Assembly: GCA_014155875.1 (NCBI GenBank)
Contig: JACEFZ010026901.1
Span: 1 to 64,000, forward strand
DNA: 64,000 nt
Source: Cepaea nemoralis
Taxonomy: Eukaryota > Mollusca > Gastropoda > Stylommatophora > Helicidae
Reading direction: 5' to 3'
A program made the position numbers and the translations under genes. Every line of letters starts with the position of its first letter. Positions within the stretch are counted from its first letter, which is position 1. A model generated the notes under the pieces. It was not told the origin of the DNA. It was given only the letters and a program-made list of their open reading frames with translations, and searched no databases. This document shows, in pieces, positions 22,066 to 32,340 of this stretch.

Positions 22066-22457
22066 GTAAATGTTAATGTCCTTTTAGTAGCTTTGTCTCC
22101 TAGCAACCAGTGTTTTTAGACACAGTCCGCTACTGCCTTTGAACTTTGAGCAGCTTTGTAGTATAAAGCCCAAAACATTTAACAAAACCTGTTTTATTTC
22201 ACATGAGTTTCACTGCTTAACATAATCTTAACAAATATATTAAATCTAAATAAATGAAAAAATGGCATTAACTAATACAGTTTTGCATTCAATCATCAGT
22301 GATATTTATCAAATTAGCAGCTGATTACCACTTGACATATTGTAAAAAGTGATTTTTCTTTTTCGTCTTCTCTTGTCTTACTATTTTTATTTTTTGCCGT
22401 GAAGCATCGCAAAGAAGAGGCAGATTATGTTTATGTGTTTCGCTTGTCTTATTGCTT
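22066..22457. other. Unassigned AT-rich sequence
   Basis: No gene or repeat family recognised. Confidence 0.4.
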
Positions 22458-22740
22458 GTTTTTTTTTTAAATTATTATTATTGGTTCTCATATCCTTTAT
22501 AGGACATCGCTGTCAGCATCAGCATCTTTCAGCTGATTGTTGATTTCTTGGCAAGATTACGCTCAGTAGTTTGCCATTGCTTTCTGTTGTTGGTTGTACT
22601 AATGTCATATTTGATTTCTTAACTGTCTCTTTTACTCCGTCTAGCCAACTCTTCTTGGGTCGTCCTCTCGCCCTGTATCCCAATGTTCTCACACAGCCGC
22701 TGTTTGATCTGGTTGCATTCTAGCTAACTGACCGAACCAA
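22458..22740 (-). mobile_element. SINE-B 3' piece next to a LINE C-terminal fragment
   Basis: 22458-22585 is a partial inverted SINE-B (poly(T), CATATCC, CATCTTTCAGCTGATTG, AGTAGTTTGCC). 22590-22740 on the minus strand encodes RTLGYRARGRPKKSWLDGVK, the GRP-K-WLDGVK end typical of LINE polyproteins, in a family different from LINE-R. Confidence 0.65.
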
Positions 22741-23395
22741 TGAATTCTTTGGTGTTGTATAGAGTCAGTAATAGTTGTTGTACCTTAACTTGTTCTTAGT
22801 TTCTAATTTCTCTATATATCTTTTCTTGTTTTGTTTTCTTCTTTCAAGATGAGTTCTTATGCATCTCATCTTTTATGATGTGATTCGTCGTCTTTGTGTT
22901 TCAAGGAGTGTCCATATATGACATTAGAAAAAAATGATAATAATCTTTTATTCAAGCGAATTTATTCAAGCTAAAAAACAAGAAAAGAAAACAAAAATTA
23001 GGACATTTTTCATGTTACATTCTATACTGTACAAATTGTGTTCTTTTGCTTACCAAACACCACATTTTCTTTCTTCTCTTCCTCGTATATATTTCATTAT
23101 ACAATTATTTACAGTTAACTTATGAACAATGGTATGAATAATCCCAAGAAATATCACTAAAATATTAACAATATATTAGCTATCACAAGCATCACTTCAA
23201 ACATCACGTAACAATATATTAAAACAGGTTTCAGGCACATTCTCATAGCGTCTCTAATATCAAAGTATGATAAACAATGACATACAAAGATAGGCGTCAA
23301 CATAAATATGTGGAATGAATGAAAGTTAATTACATTCAGTAACATCATCTGTCTTGCAAAGTGGCACAGGCATTCATGTCTCTCTATATTCTTCC
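22741..23395. other. Unassigned AT-rich sequence
   Basis: No gene or clear repeat; many T and A runs. Confidence 0.4.
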
Positions 23396-23515
23396 TGGGT
23401 GTTCTAAAAGAATTCGAATGCTTATATTTCTTCACGCCACCTCCTGAGACTATCCAGCATCCTTTCTCTCGGTCTTTCTCTTTTACCACGGATCTTTCCA
23501 TCGATAAATGTTAAT
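23396..23515 (-). mobile_element. Small LINE RT C-terminal fragment
   Basis: One minus-strand frame reads DGKIRGKRERPRERMLDSL and RRWREE, matching the GKI-G-R-RPRE-MLDSL end of LINE proteins. Confidence 0.6.
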
Positions 23516-23745
23516 ATTTAAATAATAATTAAATTGACATCCGTGAAATTATTGATTCTACCTTGAATTTGTATTAGAAAATAAAGTACACCAAATAAAA
23601 TATAACTATTAATTAAAAGTGATTAAATAAGAATATTTTCTGCATTTTATCTTTGTCAATCGAGACGAGGAAAGGCGTTCTTTGGAGCTAAATTGAGCTA
23701 ATACTGATATAGGGAGGCGAATCATTGACAATTAGTAGACATTTG

Positions 23746-24100
23746 CTGAGTTATGTAGAAGCTGCGGAGATGTGATTTATAGAAGAATGATGAGAACACA
23801 GTTGGGGATAGAAAGAGCAATGATGGTATCTTGAAAGAGAAAAGGTTACTTACATCAGAAGAAAACATACCACATTCTTTGGGGATGTCATGAGAAGAGG
23901 CAAGCTGGGCTATGTCGTGACAACAGGAACGGTGGAAGGGAGTAGAGGCAGTGGGAGACCAAGGAAGAAGATGCTGGACAGTTTGACATTATGACATGGA
24001 GTGACGTCGTCGGTATTCGAAATAATTGAAAGCACAAGAGGAAGAAAGTTGTGGACAGACATGATCACCAACGCCATACGGTATGAATTGTAAGAAGAAG
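23746..24100 (+). mobile_element. LINE RT C-terminal fragment
   Basis: The sequence encodes, with frameshifts, AAEM-FI-RMMRTQLG-like residues, then FFGDVMRRGKLGYVVTTGTV, then GSRGSGRPRKKMLDSL and a stop, then HGVTSSVFEIIESTRGRKLW. This is the same region as 50.8 kb and ends in an AAGAAGA-rich tail. Confidence 0.7.
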
Positions 24101-24544
24101 AGTGAAGAATCTCTAGGCATTAGTGATGTAGTTTAAGAGAATCATGTTGAGAACAGCGAGAATTACAAAGAAAACAAACGCTGAGGTACTGGCATCTAAA
24201 AGTGTTATAAGATGAACACTCATCAAAACTGCAAGGCAAAGATATGGCATGCATGTATCAAATCAAGAGACGAGGTGGCAGAGAAATTATTAGCTTTATG
24301 TGGGCAAAATAACAGGCAAGAGACACGGAGGTAAACATAGACGTGTTTGTGAAAAGTTAAATATGTTCGGTAGCAAGTAATAATATTAACATCATCAAAA
24401 TATCAGATGACAGAAATAATAGATGGGTCGTGATGGTAAATATCTGCTTCAGACAAGGCACCCGAAGACGACAAAGAAGTGTTCAGATATAATCAGAGCA
24501 GACATTCTTCTCTTATAAAATCTTTACATCCTAGCACACAAATA
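24101..24544. other. Unassigned sequence
   Basis: No recognisable gene; it may be a further diverged LINE 3' UTR. Confidence 0.35.
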
Positions 24545-25745
24545 TTTAGGGTCTGTTCCTTTCTGTTTTGGAGTTTGCGATGGCCATCCTGACTCTCAGC
24601 CATAAGCAGATAGAAAGGATGGAAAGGATACAGAACGAAGCTATTCGCATTATTCTTGGATGTACAAGAGATACAGCATGCAGGGCGATGCGCTACAGTC
24701 TTAATTTTCCAACCTTGAAGGACAGAATACAAATTTGCAAAGCACGTGCCTATCTCAGAGTCAATGCAAACACACAACATCCACTGCATAGCGAGCTTAA
24801 GAATGTAAAGGGCAGCATTTTAAAAAGAGGAAAGTCGTGGATGGGTCAAGCCGAATACATTCTTCAGCAGGTGTGTTCACTTGAGGACTTAGAACCTGTC
24901 GAGGATTGGGTACAAGTGCCAACAGAGTTCTGTACATCATTGTCAGTGTGCATCCAACTAGACAGGAAATGCAGACAAGAAAATCCAGCTGCTGTGGAGG
25001 CGGAAGTACAGGCTCTGATGTTCGGGAATTCTTTAAAGGATGATGCTGTCATTTACACGGATGGGTCGGTCGTCCGAGGAGTGAGAAGTTCATGAGCCTA
25101 TACGACTCAGGCCAAAGGGAAAACTGTGAAGGAAGAGTCTGGCGCTTTTGCTTTGGCCACATGCAGCCTGACTATGGAAGTCGTGGCAGTAAGTAAAGCA
25201 ATAACATGGCTCGAGACACATGTAATATTTAATCGGGCATGTGTCCTTATTGACTCAATGAGTATGCTAAGGAGGATAGAGATGGGGTAGATCCGAAGAG
25301 AATGGCTGCTGTCTATGAAGCGGTCTCGGCTGACAAAGATTAGCTTCGTCTCTATGCCAGGGCATGCGGGTATACACGGGAGGCTGACAGGCTTGCAGGT
25401 AGGGCTACTTTGGAAGGCGGACGAGCTACGGACCAGGCAGACATTATGAATGCTTTACGAGAAGTAAGTCGTTTACGAGAGCCAAGTGATGACTGTGAAT
25501 CTACAACCATGGCCAGACTGCGAGAACAGCAAGTTAAAAGAGGGGTGGCCAAACAAGAGCACTATGTAGGAAGCCAAAGAAGGGTAGTAAACCAACATAT
25601 AACTGGTGTCATGAGCCGCTACACGCTGCGGGATTTGCTGAGGAGGGGATCCGAGTACTTGTGGACTGAATGGTTCAATATGCAATGAGAATGATCTGTC
25701 GACTAACTGACTGACTGACTGACTGACTGACCAACTAACTAAATA
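24545..25745 (+). mobile_element. LINE-H 3' part: RNase H domain and C-terminus
   Basis: The first part reads LTLSHKQIERMERIQNEAIR and IILGCTRDTA, the standard linker after a jockey/I-type RT. An RNase H domain follows: DDAVIYTDGSV (first catalytic Asp), a Glu in SLTMEVVAV, ACVLIDSMSM (Asp) and SFVSMPGHAGIHG with the later EADRLAG. Internal stops lie after RGVRSS (25093) and in RIEMG (25288), with a frameshift near 25380, so it is dead. A C-terminal segment ends LRRGSEYLWTEWFNMQ, and the tail is GTCGACTAACTGACTGAC. The tail matches retroposon E and resembles SINE-D. Confidence 0.85.
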
Positions 25746-26310
25746 TCTAATAACATGTTTAATGACAGTGTAAGCTTGAAAAATCTGCCACTTCCTGTAC
25801 ATGTTTCTAAGGCTTCAATTAGCACTGTTATGTTAAACACATTTACATCATACTTTTCCCTGCCAACATTAATGTCATATGTGCTACTTTTTTCTATTTA
25901 CAGCAAAGACAAGTATTCTGAAACATTATTTGCAAGCTTCAGTTCAAAACGTGTGTTTGAGAATTCACCAAATACAGAAGGTCCTGTATTTGATACTATC
26001 GTAACAGTTTAAAGTGACAAGACTTCACATATACTAGTTCAGTCTATACACTATCCAGAAATTCACCTGATGGTGATCAGATCATCAACATGATAAAACT
26101 GCAGATCCTTTTCAGAACATCGTCCTCATCACGGTCCGCCGAACTGTTTCCCGATATCTTGCCATTGTTTCTTGTCTCATGTATTTTGATGCCCAAGGTG
26201 TCTGCGATGACCTGTGCCCTTCTTCGGACTAATAGACCTCTGCTTCTTCTTCCAGGGACAATACCTCCCCCTCCCCCAATCACTGTTCTCTTCAAGCCAT
26301 TGTGAGTTTG
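25746..26310. other. Unassigned sequence
   Basis: It ends at the edge of a MITE-B. A minus-strand 72-residue open frame (26077-26295) has glycine and arginine runs but no recognisable family. Confidence 0.35.
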
Positions 26311-26545
26311 AAAGATTCAGCGCCAAACAAAAAGTAGATTTGGACTTCATAAAAATGAATGGTAGAAAATGGGAAGTAGGGATGCATCACAGTTATGCCT
26401 TAAAAGTTGTTAATATGGTAGCTGACGTATTGTATTATTTATCGAATTAAAGAGGGTTGCATAGGAAAACTACTGTATATAAGCCCGTGGCAGAATCGGG
26501 AAGTCGCTTAAGACGATTGTTATCCCATGGCACTTAATCATTTAA
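26311..26545. mobile_element. MITE-B copy 2, inverted
   Basis: Ends ATTCAGCGCCAAACAAAAAG and CCCATGGCACTTAATCATTT, with AATGGTAGAAAATGGGAAG and ACAGTTATGCCTTAAAAGTT inside, align in reverse with 11377-11617. Confidence 0.8.
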
Positions 26546-26888
26546 TATGTCCGCAGTATTTCCGTTTCCGAGAGATGATGCCCTATATGAGCCTGTTTTC
26601 TTTGATGCTCAGATCTGGTAGAATGAGGTCCGTGCCGTGCTATGATACAGAGAGGCGGCCGCATCAGGCGACACCGTAAGAGGGCTTCATACGGGGTGGC
26701 ATTTTAAAAGAAAACAACCTGTAAGGGGCGGCCTTTCGAAGACTTGCATCATACTGAGAAAATTTACTCACGGTACTGTGTAGAATAAAAGTAATGTTCT
26801 TCTTCTAAGAACTTTCCTGTAGCAACTAATTTGAAAAACCCTGATTTTCTTCTTTAGTGATGGTAATCATTCTATATTCTTGTTATTA
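26546..26888. other. Unassigned sequence
   Basis: AGGCGACACCGTAAGAGGGC and AAGGGGCGGCC are GC-rich islands. No gene seen. Confidence 0.35.
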
Positions 26889-27137
26889 TATCTTTTTTTA
26901 TTCGCATATCCTTTACAGGACATCGCTGTCAATAGCAGCATCTTTCAGCTGTCTGTTGATTTCTTGGCAGGATTACGCTCAGTAGTTTGCCATTGCTTTC
27001 TGAGCGGCCGGCTCAGTTATCTCGCAAGTCACCAGCGGGGATAGAACTGCTTCCAGCTCTCGACCGCTACGAGACTATGCGTGATAAACGGGATTACGGA
27101 GAAAGTGTTGTAACCCCTCGGCCTGAGAGACGGGCTG
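26889..27137 (-). mobile_element. SINE-B, inverted
   Basis: It runs from poly(T) and CGCATATCCTTTACAGGACA through CAGTAGTTTGCCATTGC to CGGGATTACGGAGAAAGTGT and the head complement CCCCTCGGCCTGAGAGACGG. Confidence 0.88.
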
Positions 27138-27382
27138 TATTATATAGGGTGTTATAATTATTACATTAGCCCATTCAGTCCCAAACTGAACCCACTTTCA
27201 CATCTTACTTTCACCCACTTTGTTCTTTTTGTTACTTTAAATGTATGTATTCTAGTTATTATATTGACCTTTACAATCTCAGACAGTAGTTACTTTCACT
27301 CTAATTTATTCTTGTTGTTAATTTAAATTCTATGGTCTTGTTACTATATCGGGTGTTCTAATTATGGCATTTACCCATTCAG
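27138..27382. repeat. ~205-bp spaced direct repeat
   Basis: GGGTGTTATAATTATTACAT with TAGCCCATTCAGT near 27149, and GGGTGTTCTAATTATGGCAT with TTACCCATTCAGT near 27350, are near-identical 33-bp repeats. What lies between is unrecognised. Confidence 0.5.
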
Positions 27383-27705
27383 TTAGTTAGTTAGTTAGTC
27401 TTTCCTCTTGAGCCTAAGTCGGTGCATAGGGTAGAAGTCATGGCTCTCCATGTCCGGCGGTTCGCTGCTACCTGTTGTAGATCTTAGATGTTTACTTGGC
27501 CGTTGAATGAGCCTTCTCTGATGATGGTTCTACGCAGGGTCTCTCTTGGTTTTCCCCGTTTTCTTTTCCCTACTGGTGACCATATGAGGGCTTGGTAGGG
27601 GAGTCTTGTCTTGTCCATTCTGAGTACATGGCCGATGTAGTTCCAATGGCGTTTTCTTATAAAATTGGATACAATGTCTCAATTCAGTACTGGATTGTTA
27701 ATTAT
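27383..27705 (-). mobile_element. LINE C-terminal fragment with (AACT)n tail
   Basis: The minus strand encodes RKRHWNYIGHVLRMDKTRLP, then YQALIWSPVGKRKRGKPRET and LRRTIIREGS, then TWRAM, all features of the LINE end (IGHVLRM, GKPRETLRRT). The plus strand begins with (TTAG)n at 27382-27398, the complement of a CTAA tail. Confidence 0.8.
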
Positions 27706-27711
27706 TTGTCG

Positions 27712-27764
<53 letters not shown>

Positions 27765-27765
27765 G

Positions 27766-27837
<72 letters not shown>

Positions 27838-27838
27838 A
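27706..27838. repeat. (ATC)n microsatellite, ~43 units
   Basis: An almost pure trinucleotide array with one CGT interruption at about 27763. It gives poly-His, poly-Ser, poly-Asp or poly-Met in translation; none is a gene. Confidence 0.97.
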
Positions 27839-27930
27839 GTATTTCAGGCCTTCGCTTGGTCGTTTGGTCGTGAAGCTTCCAAAATGTCTGTTTTGTGCCA
27901 TCCTCTTTAATTCCATGTTTTTTGACATTT
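27839..27930 (-). mobile_element. Short retroposon 3' end with (GAT)n tail
   Basis: On the minus strand GGCACAAAACAGACATTTTG, then CGACCAAACGACCAAGCG, then the GAT array at 27706-27838 as a tail. The tail type matches LINE-R, though the coding part is not LINE-R. Confidence 0.5.
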
Positions 27931-28248
27931 ATAGATTTGCACATGCCTGTTTTACACATGTTTTTGTTAGTCTACTCCTTCTTATTTCTCCCCAGCGCTT
28001 GTTAAAAGCTAGCACACAGAGTTATTTTAAAACACTAATAAGATGATGTGGTCAGCACTCTTTCCCATGCCTGCTTCCCCCCAAAAAATAATTAGTACTC
28101 ATTTTTATATAGATTTTTTGACTCCAGAATTGTATGCAGATGGGAAAAAAATAATGGTATCAGTTAGGGATTTCAGCATACAACAATGGTTGTAAAACAG
28201 TGAGAAACAAAATTACTGTCCACATTTCTCAGGCAACAACAGTTACAA

Positions 28249-28254
28249 TTTATT
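28249..28254 (-). terminator. candidate poly(A) signal of the PKG gene
   Basis: AATAAA reads on the minus strand 223 bases past the stop codon. I see no other AATAAA between it and the stop, so a 3' UTR of roughly 240-260 bases is the simplest model. The cleavage site itself cannot be seen. Confidence 0.5.
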
Positions 28255-28476
28255 ACCAGAAAGAGAGTTTAGAAAACCAGTTTCATTAAAAAATCCAGCA
28301 ACAAGTAACAGTATAAGGAGAAAAGAAACATGCTTTCATGAAGAACTCAATTAAATTAATAAAATAAAAATCCATGTATAAACGAAACATGATAGTTCCT
28401 CCACAGCCAAATTCCTAGACCACTCAGTTATTCAGGCATACAATGTGAGAAAAATCTGGCAGTTGAGAGTCAAATA

Positions 28477-28572
28477 TCAAAAGTCAATGTCCCAGCCGGA
28501 TGTTTCATCTGGTGCTATGTCCATATCTCGCGGGTAGCTGTCGAAGTTGCTGGTGTCTGTTGCGTGCTTCAC
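28477..28572 (-). CDS. PRKG1: cGMP-dependent protein kinase, last coding exon with stop
   Basis: The terminal coding exon starts in phase 0 after a CCCCAG acceptor and reads [20 protein letters not shown], then [11 protein letters not shown] and TGA. The NFDSYP motif and the terminal GWDIDF are the hallmark end of type I PKG proteins, so the stop at 28477-28479 is the natural C-terminus rather than a truncation. The four exons total 513 bases, exactly 171 codons including the stop. The 3' UTR continues towards lower coordinates; a candidate poly(A) signal is at 28249-28254. A MITE with a nested retroposon (28628-29216) lies in the 1.6-kb intron just upstream. Confidence 0.95.
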   Translation of the reverse strand: MKHATDTSNFDSYPRDMDIAPDETSGWDIDF

Positions 28573-28627
28573 CTGGGGACAAGAACAGAGAACAGATTCA
28601 GTACGTCTCAGATCATTTTATTATCCC

Positions 28628-29216
28628 TTAACTGATTCAGTTCCAAACAAACAGTAAGTTTGGACCAAACATGGTGCATAATGAAATGAAGAAGTATTAT
28701 AATGTAAATTTCCATTCACTCAGCATTAAAATTGCGGAAGATACTACAAAACAAATGACACGATGACTCTAGGGTGGCGATATATCTTCCTGCAGTCCAA
28801 AAGGGAGGTTATATTTAGCGGTTCACGAGTGCATTTCTCAGGACACTCGCCGCTGGAACTACGGAGTTCGTGCTTTGTGCGGTGCTTTCGCCGGGTCGCC
28901 CTGCGGAAAGAGACCGAGCCATATGGGATAACTCGAGTCAATGAAGTCTTTTAAGTGACTGCCAATTCCATCGACGATGAACTGTATTTTTCGTGGAGGA
29001 CTTTTGTGTTGGTATTCTGGCGGCGGCATTATGCACAGTGTACCTGTGCGGGCTGTTGGCTTACCGACACTCCTGTCTATTCCATTGTTCACATAGGGCA
29101 GTGAAGAGCATTTTGTGTGATATTCACTGGCACAGGAACGGAGCATAATGGGCACGACCCGTTGCCGCGACTAACTAATTTAGCGATATATTATCGTTTG
29201 GCACTGTATCAGTTAA
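28628..29216. mobile_element. MITE-A copy 2 split by retroposon E
   Basis: TTAACTGATTCAGTTCCAAA at 28628 and TTTGGCACTGTATCAGTTAA ending 29216 are inverted repeats that both finish in TTAA. The two halves (28628-28820 and 29178-29216) join to match 11701-11929. It lies inside a PKG intron. Confidence 0.9.
28821..29177 (+). mobile_element. E/SINE-D mosaic retroposon nested in MITE-A, 8-bp TSD
   Basis: ATTTAGCG flanks it at 28813-28820 and 29178-29185. The 5' part carries the SINE-D segment CTACGGAGTTCGTGC; from 28960 it is E (CCATCGACGATGAACTGTAT ... GGAACGGAGCATAATGGGCA) and ends CGCGACTAACTAA. Confidence 0.88.
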
Positions 29217-29224
29217 CTTATTCT

Positions 29225-29525
29225 TTATGTAAGTAAGTAATTCCCGAGTGCTGTGAAGTTGGGCCTATGGAATCGTCTGCATAATGTAGAAGAAAGGTTA
29301 AATCATCACGGCTTGGAGACAATGGTGCTGCAGGGAGTGACCAGAGGATCTGGCTGACACTCAAAACTCCGAGGAAGGGCCAGCCAGACACATAATCAGA
29401 TTGTCACTGATACCATTAGTAATGGGACTCGTCGCTGGCTGTTGCAGATGAGGACGAAACATGTATGGGAATATCCTGAGTGCTATGATGTCGGTTCTTG
29501 GCTCAACTTAACTCAATAAGTGAGT
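29225..29525 (+). mobile_element. Retroposon F (CTCAACTCAA tail)
   Basis: CGTCGCTGGCTGTTGCAGAT, ATGTATGGGAATATCCTGAG and a CTCAACTTAACTCAATAAG tail match 39600-39735 and the inverted 47270-47400. Confidence 0.65.
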
Positions 29526-29639
29526 AAAGTAAATTATTCCTGTTTACGTCACTAGGCGAATTGGGTGAAGTGGACACGGCCCAGGGTTCGTAGCGGAATA
29601 CGATCAGCGACACCAATATTGGTAATACACAAAAATATA

Positions 29640-29818
29640 AGTTATTGCGAAACACTTGATGATACTAAGACAGCCTTCATCATCAAGTGCCCTGCCAGCT
29701 GGCGTAGACGTTCATGGCTCTCCACAGATCTCGGTCTTTGTTGTTCTGGATCAATTCTGCTGATGATATTCCTCCATGCCACCGTCTCAATCCGTTCAAC
29801 TAAGACAGTACTTTAAAA
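29640..29818 (-). mobile_element. LINE C-terminal fragment
   Basis: The minus strand reads VERIETVAWRNIISRIDPEQ, RPRSVESHERLRQLAGHLMM and KAVL; an R-R-W/H-ERLRQLAG-like LINE end with a TGATGA tract. It is short and decayed. Confidence 0.5.
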
Positions 29819-29914
29819 AAAAATCACAAGTACTAGAGTACTAATAAAATTAGCAGGAAAAAATAGAGACCAGAGGACACACTAGACAACATACAAATTT
29901 AAAACTATGGTTAT

Positions 29915-30125
29915 CGTACTGGCGGCATCCTTTAGTAAACTTTGAAGTGCACATAGTTTCTGCAGCGAAGCGTTGCCGTTATTTAAATGTGACAGGTTCG
30001 AATCAAGATATGATAATTATATCTTCAAATGTGTATGATGTATAGTGTATCCTCTAATCTCTACTTCTTTCTACGACTTCGATGAGCGCAAATCGGCACT
30101 TGTGAATTTATAAGTGTCTGGCACA
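29915..30125 (+). mobile_element. SINE-G copy
   Basis: TGCAGCGAAGCGTTGCCGTT and GTGACAGGTTCGAATCAAG are tRNA-like boxes. GTATCCTCTAATCTCTACTT and GACTTCGATGAGCGCAAA match the copy at 33185. Confidence 0.65.
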
Positions 30126-30211
30126 AAACAAAATCCACTACACACTGCAGCATATCTCATTACTCTAAAGTCAAATTGTTCGTCTCTATGTAAAGTCTAG
30201 ATGTGAGTTAC

Positions 30212-30278
30212 CTTAGGTATTATTGGTGGGGTTAAGGTCAGACTCATGAGTCCATCCCAGTCAAATCCTTGGAACCAT
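30212..30278 (-). CDS. PRKG1: cGMP-dependent protein kinase, short AGC C-tail exon
   Basis: This 67-base exon finishes the split Lys codon and then reads [20 protein letters not shown] and PK, which is the start of the AGC-kinase C-terminal extension. The WF-GF-W-GL pattern and TPPIIPK are characteristic of PKG. The acceptor is GCAG just above 30278 and the donor GTAACT begins at 30211. The exon ends in phase 0, which fits the next exon exactly. MS replaces the RK-type residues usual after GL, a modest lineage change. The exon would be missed by simple ORF calling because of its length. Confidence 0.93.
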
Positions 30279-30424
30279 CTGCAAGCAAATCAAGTTTGAA
30301 ATATGAGTTTCATACTAATGTTATACTCTTGTTGCAACAATAGAAAGACACGGAAAAGTCAACATTAATATAACGCAAAATGCCACCAAAAAGAGAGATG
30401 TGCAAAGATCAAAACAAAAATAGT

Positions 30425-30670
30425 TAGTTATATGTATTTTATGTTGTCGCAGTCAATCCCATATTTGTTGTTTGTTTGTGGCTTTTTGTGATTTACTATG
30501 CAAGTTTACGTTCAGTAGGTTTTCATTGCTTTCTGAACGACCAACGCTCATACCAATGTATGAAAACCAGCGCAAGGCGGTCTGCTTCCAAATCGCCTGT
30601 AGCTGTGTCTCGAACGAATATGCGGGATTGCTAATCGCATTCGTAACCCCTTCGAAACAGCGCCGGTTGC
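30425..30670 (-). mobile_element. SINE-A, inverted
   Basis: The plus strand reads TTCAGTAGGTTTTCATTGC, CAAGGCGGTCTGCTTCCAAA, GCTGTGTCTCGAACG and CGTAACCCCTTCGAAACAGC. Confidence 0.8.
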
Positions 30671-30903
30671 ATAAGTCAACTTTAATAACATAACATGTCA
30701 TCAGTAGAGAGACACGATAAGTCAACTTTAATAATAAAGTGTTTATCAATAGAGTGGTATTAAATAGTCGAAATTAATATTAAATAACATGTCATTAATG
30801 GAAGGACATGGAACAAGTCAACATTAATATAACATATATTACAGATGTATGTACGTACGAAAGCATGGCTTACGTACGCGCCAACATACTTACATGCATT
30901 CGT

Positions 30904-30916
30904 ACACACACACACA

Positions 30917-30961
<45 letters not shown>

Positions 30962-30985
30962 CGCTCTCCCTCCCTCTCTCATTAA
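30904..30985. repeat. (CA)n-(CT)n microsatellite
   Basis: Pure CA for about 16 bases, then CT to 30957 and a C/T-rich end. It lies in the PKG intron 55 bases from exon 31040-31225 on its downstream side. Confidence 0.95.
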
Positions 30986-31039
30986 AACAGGCTAAGCTGT
31001 ATGATAAACATGAAACATAACTGAAAATAACATACTTAC

Positions 31040-31225
31040 TTATTCTTTCTAATATCACTAATGCCATTCTTGCCATAACCAAGTCTCTCCATGGGGTTAT
31101 CTCTGCAGAGTTTCTTGATGAGCACATGGGCACTTCTGCTAATTTTCTTGGGGAATTCTATCTGGTCAATGCCCTTGAGAATGATGTTGTACGTCCTCAT
31201 TGGGTCAGGCCCGGAGAATGGAGGT
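31040..31225 (-). CDS. PRKG1: cGMP-dependent protein kinase, exon for kinase subdomains X-XI
   Basis: The exon continues the kinase C-lobe. The first base completes the Thr codon opened by the exon ending at 60245. It then reads [40 protein letters not shown] and [16 protein letters not shown], ending two bases into a Lys codon. PPFSG and the RLG arginine (subdomain XI) are standard AGC-kinase landmarks, and the order and spacing match type I PKG. The acceptor is a pyrimidine-rich tract ending ACAG (31226-31229 side) and the donor is GTAAGT starting at 31039. No stop or frameshift occurs in 186 bases. An intron of 761 bases separates it from the next exon. Confidence 0.95.
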
Positions 31226-31690
31226 CTGTATAAAAGAGAAAGGTGTGTGTAATTTGACTCATGTTAGTGTTTCTGGTATCATTCTGGTAAAGCTTTATAC
31301 ATTGTCAGATATAAATATCCTTAGCCTGCGCCAGAATCAATCTGTCATTAAACGTACCGATGAGAGAGCCAGAACAAACCGAACAAGTTGTGATCATGTA
31401 AATTCTATCAATTCTCTCAAGTCTATGCAACTAACGATTGGTTACTCTACACATTTAATCTGATCTTAATGTAGTATATATCTGCTTATTTTAATATATT
31501 TGTGGTCTATTTGTCGTAATGTATTTCAGGTCGACTTAACTAAATGTATTTCCGGTCTACCTATCTTGATATATTTTCGGTCTACTTAATTTAATGTATT
31601 TCCGGTAAGTTGACACATTGCCAGCGTGGTTTCATTCGACTGCACGCTCAAGGCAAGTGTGTACATATGAAGGATTAACGTCAACTAAGT
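31226..31690. other. Intron sequence, no element assigned
   Basis: 31500-31600 repeats TTAATATATTTGTGGTCTA-like phrases (TGTATTTCCGGTCTACCTA), three or four diverged units. No gene seen. Confidence 0.4.
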
Positions 31691-31824
31691 AACGTTTGTA
31701 TATTCTATTTGCAGAATTACCCCATGACTGGAAAGAGTCATTATTGATACCTATCTTTAAGAACAGAAACATACAAATACCTAGGTACAATCTTCAACTG
31801 CTCCAACATCATCAGGGAAGAAAT
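31691..31824 (+). mobile_element. LINE-J fragment, upstream of the W insertion
   Basis: It encodes LPHDWKESLLIPIFKN, a segment upstream of the RT core, joined by an internal deletion to YKYLGTIFNCSNIIREE, which lies after it. The frame continues in register beyond the insertion (QTRINSGNKIYYALQHL at 32348). Confidence 0.75.
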
Positions 31825-32340
31825 CAAATCAAATCAAATCAACTTTATTAGGGTCACAAATTGGGCGAGCAGGCCCGTCTTACATTCGGCCCTTCCAATC
31901 ACTCGTCTTTCGTTCATCAAGAGCATTATACATTTACATAGGAAGAAAAATAAACATTGTGAAATGAATGTTGTAAACATAAACAAGGCTAAACATGGAG
32001 AAAAATGTGTACATAAAAAGTATGTGACGTAAAAGTAGTGATGCCAGCGCGTCCCACACACACACACACATACGCACACACACACACCACACACACACAC
32101 ACACACCACACACTCTCTCTCATTCACTCTCACTCATTCCCTCTCACTCATTAACTCACACACACACACACACACCACACACACACACACCACACACACA
32201 CACACACACCACACACACACACACACTCTCTCTCATTAACTCACACACGCACACTCTCACTCATCCACTCTCACTCTCACTCATTCCCTCTCATTCATTC
32301 ACTCACACACACACACTCTCACTCATTCACTCTCTCTGAA
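31825..32340 (-). mobile_element. W retroposon, 516 bp, in LINE-J, with 8-bp TSD
   Basis: GAAGAAAT flanks it at 31817-31824 and 32341-32348. On the minus strand the 5' two thirds (32340-32055) is only GT/GA/GAAT simple sequence. The 3' module follows: TTTACGTCACATACTTTTTA, CCTTGTTTATGTTTACAAC, ATTTCACAATGTTTATTTTT, GGGCCTGCTCGCCCAATT, an AATAAA at 31844-31849 and the tail (GATTT)n. No reading frame is conserved. It sits in sense with the PKG transcript. Confidence 0.88.

Noticed and set aside
26077..26295. Small Arg/Gly-rich protein on the minus strand next to MITE-B
   Set aside because: No recognisable domain, no conserved start context, and overlapping plus-strand frames of similar length.
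27592..27959. Open frames with poly-Ser, poly-His, poly-Asp or poly-Met
   Set aside because: All come from the (ATC)n microsatellite read in different frames; no conserved flanking protein.
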